Below the pieces are notes generated by a model. That model was given only the letters and a program-made list of their open reading frames with translations. It ran no database searches and was not told the DNA's origin. A stretch of 64,000 nucleotides of DNA, from positions 353,501 to 417,500 of the forward strand of contig MBPM02000029.1 of the NCBI GenBank assembly GCA_001695595.3, given 5' to 3'. The stretch comes from Plasmopara viticola. Lineage: Eukaryota; Oomycota; Peronosporomycetes; Peronosporales; Peronosporaceae. The position numbers were made by a program, and so were the translations under genes. The stretch's first letter is position 1. Each line of letters begins with the position of its first letter. Positions 1 to 11,200 of this stretch are shown here, one piece after another.

Positions 1-43
1 GTATGCAGACACCGATATTCCGATATTTGTCACTGGTTATTAG

Positions 44-686
44 AAAAAAGCGATTCATTTGGACTGGGAGTATGTTCGTCACCTACTGCGCTTTGGGCTG
101 CGCCAAATTGGTTTTGGACTCGTGGCTTTAGTCGCAAAACCAATTTTGGGATTATTAATTCCTATCGCTCAATTTGGCTATCGGTATGCTCTCCTTTCTG
201 CATTCAAATTGTAATTTTGACTGCGCTGCTCACTGTTTGTCTTCGTTTGTCAGCATTCGACACATGGAAATGGCGTTTCTTGTGCCTCTTTTTGTAGCTT
301 TTGTCTTTCCGGCCACTCGTGATCCGGCGCTACAGCTTGTGCACATGTGGCTCGACTCACGCGCAATGGTTCGCGAGCTCTTTGAGCCAATCATATCTCG
401 ATTAAAGTCTGCTGCCAAAAACGGAGACCCCAACGTCAGCACCGACCTGCTTAGTGACATGGAGATCGACTGTGAGCGATACAATAGTCGTGCTAAGCAC
501 CGGGAGTGGCATCAGAGCGGAAGTGATGCGGCTCGTCTAGGCTTTGGACTTGTCTTCTGTTACATGCTACAAGTGCCATATCTCGGGCCTTTCACGTGGT
601 TTGTAGCCTTTGCTTCAGCTGGCCTGTTCACTCCCGAGCTCGTTGATTTGCACGTTTTAGGAGACGCAAACAAGAGATCGCAATGA
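44..686 (+). CDS. Multi-pass membrane protein, C-terminal part (5' end outside window)
   Basis: Two exons can be read, 44-183 and 254-686, separated by a 70-base intron with donor GTATGC and acceptor TTTGTCAG. Splicing joins the frames as ...QFGYR-IRHMEMAF... without a break. A stop lies just upstream in frame next to another possible acceptor (TTATTAG ending at 43), so more exons are probably off the left edge. The protein has a hydrophobic stretch rich in G, L and V in the first exon, a second (FLVPLFVAFVF) after the junction, a charged loop, and a final pair of hydrophobic segments around LGFGLVFCYMLQVPYLGPF. This arrangement loosely resembles the EI24/CysZ-type membrane proteins, but no diagnostic motif is visible, so the family is a guess. 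It ends 343 bases from the convergent gene at 1030. Confidence 0.6.
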
Positions 687-1029
687 GATTTTTATTATGC
701 GTTTAAAAAAGGATTCGCCTTTATTACATTTCGTGGTACGATTATTTTTGAGAGCTCGTTCACTTCTGCCCTAATTTTCTTTCTGCGTATTGTGAGTTTA
801 CTGATTTGTCGAAGTGTTTAACAAAGAAATTGTTATCATTCAATTGTGTATGGATGAATGAAGGAATATATTTTCTATGCGAACACGTTAATTTCCGAAC
901 ATTGGATGCAACGACATCAACCTCAATTTACTTTTTAAGTGCTATCTAGCTCACACCCCAGCAGACGTAAGATGCGATATCGCGGACCACAAACGCTGTG
1001 GGGCCGGTAGGCGCACAAATAAAAGTGCA
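687..1029. other. Short intergenic gap between convergent genes
   Basis: AT-rich DNA between two genes that point at each other. No open frame or repeat was recognised. It should contain both 3' ends; AATAAA-like runs near 1017 cannot be assigned with confidence. Confidence 0.5.
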
Positions 1030-1668
1030 TCAAATGAAGAGCTGACGCATAGGTCGGTCATTGCGGAGACTAGGCGGACGATTGTTCAGTCGCACGTTGT
1101 GCGCAAGGTGAGCCGTGATGGCGAGGTATCGCACAACATTGTTGACGACTGGAAGGGTCAGAAGGGCCAACCGCATGGCATCCTGCAAAAAATCATCGTT
1201 ATGTAAAGCTACCAACGTCGCAAAAATGGCAGAGAACTGCTGCTGGTTATTAAACGCCAGAATTATATGCCCAAAGCGGCCTCCTGCGAGCGAAGACTCG
1301 AGTCTGTAGACGACTTCGGCTATGAAGGAAGAAGCCGTGATTAGTGGCGGTCGCGTTCGTAGCCGTGAAGGTGCTCGCGCTGCGTTCAAGCCGTTTGCCG
1401 CAGCCACGAACGCGTTCACATCGTCCCTTGCCAATCGAACAGGAATGCCTGATCGTCGTCATCGATCTGGATTGACAACGAGTATTCTTCAATCTACCAC
1501 AACGCAACCATCGTCAATACCAAGAGCTAGGTATCGACAATCCGATAGCATATTATACACACCACGCACTAATGGGACTGCCGCGCGGAAGGAAAAAACG
1601 TCGCGCAGCCTCACGTCGAATAAGTCAACCGACGTTAACGCGCGCGACGGCAGATTGGACTCCATCAT
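1030..1668 (-). CDS. Unrecognised 192-residue protein, one intron
   Basis: On the minus strand, exon 1 (1668-1509) and exon 2 (1448-1030) join in frame across a 60-base intron (1508-1449) with donor GTTGCG and acceptor GATCAG. The junction reads ...ALGIDDG-IPVRLARDD. The start chosen is the ATG ATG pair at 1668; the frame stays open further upstream to about 1833 without another ATG, so an upstream exon or a non-AUG start remains possible. The predicted protein is mixed alpha-helical and rich in Asn, Leu and Ala in its second half (for example VVNNVVRYLAITAHLAHNVR). I recognise no domain. Support is the intron-joined frame, balanced composition and length in an otherwise AT-rich stretch; the donor is not the strongest consensus. 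Confidence 0.45.
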
Positions 1669-2084
1669 TCGCTTAGGCTTGCGCTTTTCTCCGCTTATCG
1701 CCTGCCGATGCTGGTGATGCGCGTCGAGCAACGGGGACGGCCTTTCTGGGTCGCTGCTTTCTCCTGTCACTTTCTCAGATTGAGTACGCCAAATAGTGGA
1801 TTTGCTTCTTGTCGATTTCTGAACGCGTCCCAATCAGTCATCTATCTGCAAAAATAGTCTGCCCCTTTCTACTTAAAAGTCTAATACTTTTTATATTGGA
1901 CAATGGAAAAAATTGAAATTCAATGGAAAGAATACACTCCACTTCAAAGAATGATAAAAAAGCAAAAAAAATACCTTGCAATAAGTATTTTTGCAGCAAT
2001 GGCAAGAAAATATGTAAAATATAAAGAGTAGAGAATTTATACCTTTAAATAGTAATTTTACCGCATACAACCTTTGAAGAGATG
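1669..2084. other. Intergenic, AT-rich
   Basis: Contains the open but ATG-less upstream extension of the minus-strand gene (to about 1833), followed by A-rich sequence with poly-A runs. Nothing further is supported. Confidence 0.4.
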
Positions 2085-2660
2085 GCTAAGATGCAATGCA
2101 AACAGAGAGATGGCGCGGGTTCAAATCCACATTTACAGAATGGCTCGAATTTACTGAACAAACCAAACAATGGGGTGTGGTTACGTCTTATACTGTCAGT
2201 TGAATCACTACAATGTTAAAAATGTAAAACCAATACAAGTATGTCCAAGTTCAAATACATCGTTTGTCATGTCGGTTCAAATTTTAGCAAACAAGCCAAT
2301 GGAGTATGCTGTTGGGTAAACAGTACCAGCGGGACCTTCACATGCGGTTATGTGAAGAAAACGAATGCTCCATGTCGACATCTCATATGAGCACGTGCAA
2401 AATTGTTATTTGGGGATATATCGTCAACCAAAGCTTATCTACTTGCATACGTTGAAGCATCCGAAGTGAAGTGAGCATCTTCATCCAACTCCGTCCAAAA
2501 GAAAAGGTCGACTTTAAAAAATGAATCGAATTACAGCATGCCACATTACAAATTGACGCGCCAAAAAGTGCTTAATGATGCAGCAGCTGTGGTCAAGGGG
2601 GACACAACAAGCGTCGATGCACCAGTAATGCGCAGCAAAAAATTATATTTTCCTATAGTG
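2085..2660 (+). mobile_element. MULE-type transposase remnant with SWIM zinc finger
   Basis: Around 2268-2390 the plus strand encodes VGSNFSKQANGVCCWVNS followed by TFTCGYVKKTNAPCRHLI. The C-x-x-(n)-C-R-H arrangement and the context 'TFTC...PCRH' are what the SWIM zinc finger of Mutator-like (MULE) transposases and related oomycete proteins looks like. Short open pieces before it (FKSTFTEWLEFTEQTKQWG near 2131) and after it (up to about 2640) fit the same frame only with stops and frame changes, so this is a decayed copy. No terminal inverted repeats were found. A SWIM-domain cellular gene fragment is the alternative. Confidence 0.45.
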
Positions 2661-2896
2661 AGTTAGGTATATTTTTTTGTTTTTAATCTTTCAATAGTTT
2701 TTTTACTTTGTAGGTAGATTTTTTTCATTAAATTGAAAAGCTGTGATTTAAGGTAGTTTTTTTTCATTTGAACATTTAATTTGAAAAAAGGTATATTTTA
2801 TCCATTCTCCCTTTTTATTTTCTCGAATCTGGTATCGATAGCGATATCAAATAGTCCGTCTGTCCATCTTGCAAAAGGTCACTTGAGATTTTCACG

Positions 2897-5800
2897 ATGG
2901 AGGTGAGTATCTCGCACGATGACGTTCGCCACACGCTGCACACGCACTTTCAGTCAATAAAACCCACTCTTCGCTCTACTCCAGGCGGTAACATACCTTC
3001 TGCTGCTGCCAGTCGTAAACGTCTCTTCTCTTTTTTGCAGGTGCAAAAGCCCAAGAGCCTACATGTAGCGGAGACGAAGCGACTCTTTGGCCTCGGAGCC
3101 ACTGCAAGCAAATATTCTTTTCTTTGTATAACAATACAAGACTCAAAGCAAGACGGTGGTGCTCAATATGAATTGCATTACGTGCAACTAATAAGCAACT
3201 TGTCAATTGAAGTGCAACATTCGTGGGCTTTAAGCCAACTCGACACGATCGAACACAGCGGTATTGGACCAGAAAAGCAAAAGGGAGCATTTACACTTTT
3301 TTTTACGGGAGAAGCGACGTCATGGCAATGGGTCGTCGAGACGAAGGAGAGCGCGACGGCCATGCACGAATTTCTATGGACAATATGTGCTTCGACAGTG
3401 CTATATCATGTAAATATATATCTACTTTAAGAGGGGTGAACAGAGGCATTTAAAGTTTCGATATCTATGGTGTAGAGTGCACTTCCAAGGTTAGTACGAC
3501 TCAATGTGAAGGAGCTGCAAGAGACAGCTACTCGGTTGAATTTGCACAAAATGTACGAGCTGGAAATCGATCTCGTACACTACAAGGTACGGTGGATTTT
3601 TTTATTATTACCACATTCTATCTGACGTCCACTTTGTTCATTTATTTGCGAAGGCTGGAATGTCTAAAAGTGAAGAGTTGAAAAAAGATCAGACTACTTT
3701 AGAGGAGCCTGAAAAAGCAAAGGAAACTGTCAATGCCTTTGCGGGAGTCGACGTTTCTGGTCTTCGACTTGGTTCTCCAGAAAGTAACGAAGCGCTGGAG
3801 TTGCTCAATGAAATCAATTGGAACGAAGTACAACTTTCCAAAGTTGAGGAAGATCTTCGCAAATCGATGCGAACGTTGGAGGATGAAAACATCGCATTTT
3901 TGCTTTCATTGGATGGAGTTGTACCATCTGGTACCAACGCTGTCCAAACAACGTCGGTAGACAAGATCTTGGAGGCCATCGATAAAGTGCAGGAACGGAT
4001 TTCGCTGCTCCAAGTATGGACGAATGAGTCCGACGAGTCTCTTGGACACATATCCAGCAGTATGCAGCACTTTGAGGCTTTAAACAATCAATTAGAAATC
4101 AACTTTAAGAACAGCGTGGCGCTAGAAGAAGTTCTGGCAAAGTTGATGGCCCAAGTGGAAATTTCTAAAGAGCATGTCCACCTTTTGACGTCTTTGGCGG
4201 ATGTCTTTCCCGTGCAAGTTAGTGAAGCCACAACTGGTACTACGAATGAAAAAAGTGGGGATGAAAGTCTTAATGTTAATGCAACTGAGCGAGTTAGGTC
4301 CATGATTGCAGCAGTTGCTGCTCTAAGCCAAGCCATAAAGTCTACACGGGAGTATCCAGCGAGTGAGATGGTCGCTTTTCGGGCGCGTGGAGTTGAATTA
4401 TCTAAATTAGCGACAGAGTTTGGGGAAAGACTGTGCATCTCGTTTGATGCGTTTCTTCAGCGAACAATTAAGCAAAGATTAAACACTCGCGGTGTCCGTG
4501 AGCGGAGTGTGCGCGATCCTATGTCGATTCCGTTAGGTGGCGATGAAATGAACTGGAACTTTAATATCGACTCTCTCCATCTCATTCTCGTTGACTATCA
4601 CTCTCTATTTGCACACGTGGGTCTATTAGATCCTCGTATTCTTGGTACATTGAGACAAATATACAGCAAACAATTTGCCACAGTTTTCAATACCCACGTT
4701 CAGTCACTTTTCCGCTGTTTGAAGGATAAACTACCACGAACGTCAAAGCAACATTTCCACAAGCCAAACCCAATGCAATCGAGGTCAAGTAACATATCTT
4801 CTTCCTTCTTTAGCTCTGGGGATACAATGTGCGCTGCACCTTTGATGCGACAAGCGCTTGATCATCTCACGCCTCTTGTCTTAAAGGAACGGCAACTCGT
4901 GGCTCGACTCTTTTTTTCTGCACTGTCGAATGACGCAAAGTCGACAAATGGCAAAAATGAACTTGACGACTTGACGTTAATGATGGAGAATATATTTGAA
5001 AAATTACTCAAGCGAATGAACGAATTTGGGGAAGCGGCAGGCGCGCGCAACGTTCTAGATGCCCTCTCTCTCGTTGTTCTTGTAACTGGAGAGCTGGATG
5101 AGTATCGACGACAAAGTGCATTTCTTTACAATGTCATGGTAAGTTTTCAGCTGCAAATGAAGCGCATTGTCATCAAGTTTACTGAAGATCAGGTCAGTCA
5201 TTCACCTTGTTGTGTTGGCTACGTCGTTAAAAGTCGTGCAATAATTTCTCGTTCTAGGAGGCGTGGATAAGTGCTCAAACTGTGGACACGAAAATGGCGG
5301 GTGTATTAGGTCCGACTAAAAAGATTGTGGTACATGTGCCATTGGTGAAAGGTGACGTGTGTCAGAGGGAATTTGCTAATTCCTTTTGATGTATTCATGT
5401 AGAATATGATTGCTCGAATGGAAGACAGCGTGGCAGGCAAAAGCTCTGACAGTACACTTTTGTCCATCTATCACATAATTGTACCCTGTACGATGAATTG
5501 GATTGATAAAGTGGCTAACACGCGACTGAAGTACGCGCCTCTTACCCGCCTTGGTAGGTTGTAGCAGCGCAAACATGGCTTGATTTCTCACAATATGTCA
5601 ATTTGATGGAATTTGAACCAGAAAATTTTCTTTTTCTTAGTGAAAACTTGAAGACTAGCAATTCTTCGAAAGATCTTCCTCTTGCCCAGTATGCAGCCGA
5701 AGCACACGAGAAATACATTGACAATCTGCACCATTATGTGGTGTCTGTGTGGGAGTATGCATTCAAGCAGCTCGTGGTACGTCGGCAGCTTTTCTGGAAA

Positions 5801-6231
5801 CAACAAACGAAACGTTTACTTTCTGACCGAACAATTTGACTATGAAGCCATTGATTGCGTCGATTGAATCGCTCATGACGACGGTACCGGCCTCTGAAAT
5901 TCAGTATCATTTGCCACGCCATGAAGTCCGCCGTGTACTCGACTCAACCTCGATCACGGTAAGGAGTATTGAACGACAACTTTACATCCACACAGTTGAC
6001 GATTGCTTGGCATTGCAGTTTGAGAAATCTGCAAGTGTTATGCACGATCGGATAAAAAAGCACTTTCGAGAAAACCCGAAATTGCTACCAAATGTATGGA
6101 AGCAGCTAGTGACGTACGGAGGTGGTCGAATGGCTTTGTATGCACTTGTTGCTGGAGACTGCTACCAGCTTCGTTTCGAGCCACCGCTTGAGCGCGGATT
6201 GGAAATACTAACCAAATACGCCTTTAATTAA
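2897..6231 (+). CDS. SEC3: Exocyst complex subunit Sec3 (EXOC1)
   Basis: Sec3 is the exocyst subunit that marks plasma-membrane sites and helps tether secretory vesicles. Exons: 2897-3409, 3476-3586, 3654-5192, 5258-5329, 5403 to about 5557, about 5558-5776, 5848-5958 and 6019-6231, roughly 975 residues. Exon 1 carries a PH-like PIP2-binding domain typical of the Sec3 N-terminus (LHYVQLISNLSIEVQHSW ... ATSWQWVVETKESATAMHEF). Exon 3 contains the family coiled-coil (VQERISLLQVWTNESDES ... LEINFKNSVALEEVLAKL), and later exons the helical C-terminus (IYHIIVP..NWIDKVANT; FEKSASVMHDRIKKHF). Introns of 60-73 bases show GTAAAT/TAG, GTACGG/AAG, GTCAGT/TAG and GTACGT/AAG ends. The 5959-6018 intron (GTAAGG...TTGCAG) is a multiple of three without stops and could be retained. 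Between exons 5 and 6 the frame changes near 5535-5560 with no usable intron. Confidence 0.88.
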
Positions 6232-7954
6232 TTGAATGTCAGCGATATGGCGAATCTACACAACTGAAAGATTACTAAACGCGCTTATTCTTAAGATGAA
6301 TAAAGGATGTTAGCTGTTTATAAATCGCCAAAGCTGCAGCGTTCTTGGTGATCGATCGGGTAGAATTCAAACAGATTGGCCATACATTCCTAATTTGGGC
6401 CTATTCGACCAATCTGTCAACATAATCGACGGCATGAGACTGCAACAAACATTTTACAGAAGTATTTGCAGCCCATCGCTACGCGCATGACTTGAAATTA
6501 GTATCTGTAGCATTTTTTGTTAGAGCTCTAAGGTCATGCTGCGTGTTTTGTCTGATTTGTAGCGCCAACACTCGTAGCCGAAGAAGCGGCTTTTATAAGA
6601 CCGCGCAAATAAATTGTTTGTGATGTGGTTCAAAATTTTGGTTTTGTGATTCTTCACAAGCATACCTTTTTTTACGTTTCTTTCTTTTCTTTCACGTTTT
6701 AAACTGTCAGAATATTATACCGATCAGTTTCGAAATATTACATGCAATAAACATATCAAGATCGAAAACTAATCTCACTCATCGCTACTATCTACATGTC
6801 GAATGCAGTTCGGCAAATTATTTAGCAAAAGAGGAGGTTAAGTGAATCATCAAAGATCAGCAAGCGCTAGAAGCCAATTTGCAGTTCGCTTCAAGCATCA
6901 CAGTAAGAACTACTTATAGTGGGCCATATGAAAGAACTGATAATAACGCGCTTAGTGAGGTGACAGCACCGCAATATGAACCATCTTGGCTAAGTAGAAG
7001 GGGAAAGCTCAGCATACATCTTTGCCTTATGCACCAAAAAGGCAGCAACACCCATGTTAGAAAGTATTTGACAATAGACAAAGTAATCCAAGTTTTAGAG
7101 ACATGAAGCCGCCGAACGATGGCACTGTGAGGAATGCTACCCGGTGATGAGGGTCGTCCTTGGGCACTTTTGTGTTTGAACGGGGAGCAGTGGGACGGGA
7201 CAGCGCATTAATCAGTATGATTGTGTGTGGACCCTTGGCTCAGCAATATGCTATCGTACATATCAGCGACAGAAATTGAGAATAGGCGAAGCATAAATGC
7301 TCGTATTGTAAAATGAACAGTAGTTCTTTTGCTATTCTAGCTCATAGTTTGCTTTTGTTGTCTTCTCGAACACGTAGAATGTTTGGTATTGCTAGTATCG
7401 TCTTACTTGCGTCATCACTTCGATAGAGCTATTAGAAAGCGTTGACAGTAAATTGAGCTGTCGTGAATTCCTGCAGCATTGGCGGGATAGCATGTTAAAC
7501 GACTCCAAGCAAACTATAGATGAGTTCATCGACAATGTACGTTATAACTTATTTACTCGAAAATTGAAATAGATTACGAATGTATTAATATATGATAAAG
7601 TATGTCAATAGAATATTACGTTGATTTGCACTTTAGCAATTTTGGAAAATCGAGTCGTTCACAATTCTTGCCACAGTAAACAGATTGTGGTTATTATAGT
7701 GCCATCTCAAAAAGTTTTTTTAATTAAGCACTTGCTTTTATCTTTTGCAAAGAGTGTTTACTCCCACCAAATTAATCTGCCTAGCTGTACTTAATGTCGA
7801 CTTGAAGACGTGATTTTGCCTCAAATTTTGCATAAAACTTCCTAAGAGCACCAAACAACCTCACACTCTTCGAAAAGTCGATCGACAAACTTCACCTCAC
7901 CCGTTGAAGCGCCTACGAGAAGAATCGCGTGCGGCAATTATTTAAAAGCTTTTA
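6232..7954. other. Gene-poor AT-rich tract
   Basis: Only short open frames without recognisable domains (longest about 75 codons at 6879). No RNA gene or inverted repeat was identified. It is the left end of about 15.7 kb with no supportable gene. Confidence 0.5.
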
Positions 7955-8205
7955 AGAAGGGAAATTGCCCATGTCAGCCCCTCAATGCTAAAAATTGGAT
8001 ACTATTGGCGCCACAAAAATTGAACGCGATATAAATAAGCTATTCGCATCTAAGATGCGAATACCAGCCGGAGCTTGGCGCAGGCAATTCATCTGAGCTA
8101 TGCTCGCAATCCTTTACGCATTGTCTATCTACGCTCAGCTTTTTCTGCATGACTGAAGAGACTTTTCTTTATCCTGGCGGTGCAACACTCAAAGTATGTG
8201 AAGCT
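7955..8205 (+). repeat. Diverged interspersed repeat, copy 1
   Basis: Starts with AAGAAGGGAAATTGCCC, contains ATGCTAAAAATTGGATACT, and ends with GGCGGTGCAACACTCAAAGTATGTG. Matching start and end blocks recur at 14385, 15568 and 17330 with many differences. The class is unknown; an old retroelement is likely given the neighbouring gag-like pair at 8445 and 17025. Confidence 0.4.
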
Positions 8206-11200
8206 TTAATTTCTATCTATATGGACTCGCCATGCAGACAAGCTGAACACTGCTAAGATTTTAAGTCTTCCAGTCTGAGGACCCGATCGAGACATTTACC
8301 ACCAAGCGTAATGAGATTTTGGCTCATGGCCGGAGCCCAGATTACTTGTTACTTTGTATTTTCAGTGCAAAAATACTTCAATCTGTACTTCGAGGCCCTG
8401 GTGGACGCGGGACAAGTCCACACGAAAAGTGGAGTGTGAATAAAACACTAGGCTCTGTGCAGACCAACTTGATGATACTGCAGACGTTTAGTCGGATGAT
8501 TTATTTAACCCAGTCAAGCCAATTTATTCTGAACATTTTGGGACTTAAGGTTTATCAATCCAAAGATTGTCACGCAAAAGATGTCTTCAGATTTACACTT
8601 GAAAACTTAACATATTTGCATTAAGTTGGAGCGTTGAAGTCTGCGGAAATAAGTCATTCAAACATAATCGACATCATGATACAAAAAAGGGGTGCGCTTC
8701 GAGCTATCCAGGGCGCTTCCAGGAGTGATATGCCAGTTTAAGATCGTACTACCGAAGTGATCACAGAGTGTGAAGCTTCGAGGTACAGTCAAGCTGACAA
8801 TTAGTGTGTAAGCGTCCTTATTGTAAGAAAAAGCAATTTCAACTTTGACATCATGCGAGAAATCGGATGCTTTCAATCGCTGGATGATGTAGTTACATTA
8901 TAGTGCTGTAAACACACCGGTGATAGAGATGAGCGAACCGTTCATCTGAACACTCGAGTCGAAATATCTTCAAAATATTTTTGATGATCAATCAAATCAC
9001 ATTAATTCCTACTGAGGTGTTCTTGCATGCTTTCGAACGGAAAAAATTAGAGCTTCAGCACAATCTCAGAGCTTTGCAAGCATCTTTGTATGACTCTGTA
9101 TACTGCACCACTATCTATTGCCAAAAGCACTTAAGCAACATAATCTTGTTTGATTGTTCCGTAACGAATTCCCTGACTCAATAAATTACACGACCCGGGA
9201 CATCCTACACGGTCCGACCTGCTACTCTTGTAGTACGTTGACAAGCCCGTTTCTGAAAGATAATTGCCTTCCGATACAAGTGTGACCAAAGACAAGAATA
9301 GACGAAGAACACGAGGAGCAAACTCAGCGCTTTGGTCTAGTATTTAAAAAAAAGCGTGCTGCCTCGAGCTTAGTCTATCGGGTCAACGGTGACCGCATTA
9401 GGATACTATACTTATAAGAATTGATGATAGCTATATTCCGATCGCTCCGTATGTTTAGTCGCAAAAGACATGGAGCACATCAGTTATTTAGCATTTGTGT
9501 TACGATGATATACTTGATGATTTTATCAAAGAATGAAGCACCAGATCCCTTATTGAACGGAATGGTCTAATATACTATAGCAAAGACCGAGAGCGAAGTC
9601 CTTATTTCATAAATTACTGCTATAGAATTTAAGGCAGAAAGCAGCGATAGCTGCAGCGGTGAGCAAGACACCCTGCCCAACTTTAGAGCCACAAAGCACT
9701 AACGGTGTCTGGCGGTGCTTAACGGCGCCGCTTTCGCTGAAGCGCGGAAAAACGGACAGCAGAGATACAGCAATGGTATGAGGGATCAATAAAGAGAGGC
9801 GCATCAGTTTGACGGCCATTCAACTTGCAAATTCTCAAACCCTTTAAGCTGATTCGGCTGCAACTCAGGAGAGCAATGTATCAACAATTATCGGTGAGGT
9901 CAGGGAGGCTTTTAAGACGGCGGTGGGTGCAGGTTTTGTGGTGAAACAAGAGATGCAAAGGGTATGGCTTCAAGCACGCTGCAATTTTAGTTCGAGATGT
10001 TTCAAGACTCGCACTACCCTTCAACGAATGAGCAGACAAAAGCGCATAGTTCTAAGGAAAATGTCACTGATTGAGCTATCGAGAACGACAACACAGGAGC
10101 ATCTGCCGCGCCTGTTGTCCCACATGTCATTGCGCTTTGCCTAGCGGCTCGAGAAACAATTTTTTTGCTCCCTTCCGCTGACGTATAAACTTGTCGGTCG
10201 AGGGCAATCGCTACCAGAACGTGATAATTGAATCCAAGTAGCGTCTTGGTGGAAACGGTATATAAGCTATTGCATACATTCGCGATGGTACCCGGTTTAA
10301 GAAACACGTAACTCCTTTATGCTGCGCTTAGCTGTGACAGAGCACCAAGGATCTATTCCTAGCATCGCCGGACGGCAAAAGTGGACAAGAATGTTCTGGT
10401 ATCGCCCTTGTTTTGAACTTCTACACCCGCTTTACACGTCTGTGTTTGCGGAGCTATCGAGGCAGAACAGGCACATCGTGAGAAATTGCACAAGAATATT
10501 GCCTAGTGGTGAGGGTTAGCCACTTGAATCACCAAGACCATATAAGAAGGGCAAGAGATATAAGCTAGCAAATCGTCACATACACTTTTACAAATCGCAC
10601 ACAAGCACAATTTATTTGTATTGAAAAAATACACATTGGTAATTTTGCTCTCATCTAATTAGTGCGGGTTGAACGCAGCAGTGTTGTGTCTTATGGTATC
10701 TCTATCTCAAATGCAGTTCCTTATACAGATTCAACACCCATATAAGCAGCATGCTTAGCAGCATTTATTTGTTGATCACTGTAGTGAACACATTTTAGTT
10801 ATATCGCTCTTTCGTTTGAGGGCACAGAAGTGTTTTCCTCCAGAGAGCTATAAAACACTTGACCACTGCTCTCTACATAAGCATTTTTTGGCTTCATCAG
10901 CGGTAGATAGCTGGATTCAGGTTTGATTATAACATCCAGCATTTGGGTAGATGTGCTTATTAGATCAGGTTGCAATCTTGTGTTTTGGTCACCTTCATGC
11001 GTTCACTTACTTCAGATGCCTTTCATTGAAGTAGCAGCAGCAGAAATTTTATTGCTTTTTGGATGATTTGACTTAGCACGTACTCTGCTGACTCTCTCAC
11101 CTTATCAGATTGACCGTCCTACCTTCACCATGATACCGACCTGCGTGTGTCCTGACTCCCTTATCGTGAAAGAATCGTATGCTACCTGGTAATGCCTTAC

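Noticed and set aside
1322..1717. 131-codon plus-strand frame
   Set aside because: It is antisense to the spliced minus-strand gene and rich in Ser, Thr and Arg, as shadows often are.
2110..2145. tRNA T-arm-like GGTTCAAATCC
   Set aside because: Only two or three stem pairs form, no acceptor or anticodon stem surrounds it, and the stretch fits the transposase remnant.
2993..3040. Possible intron GTAACA...TTTTTTGCAG inside SEC3 exon 1
   Set aside because: Removing it shifts the frame of the PH-like domain that follows; the unspliced frame is continuous.
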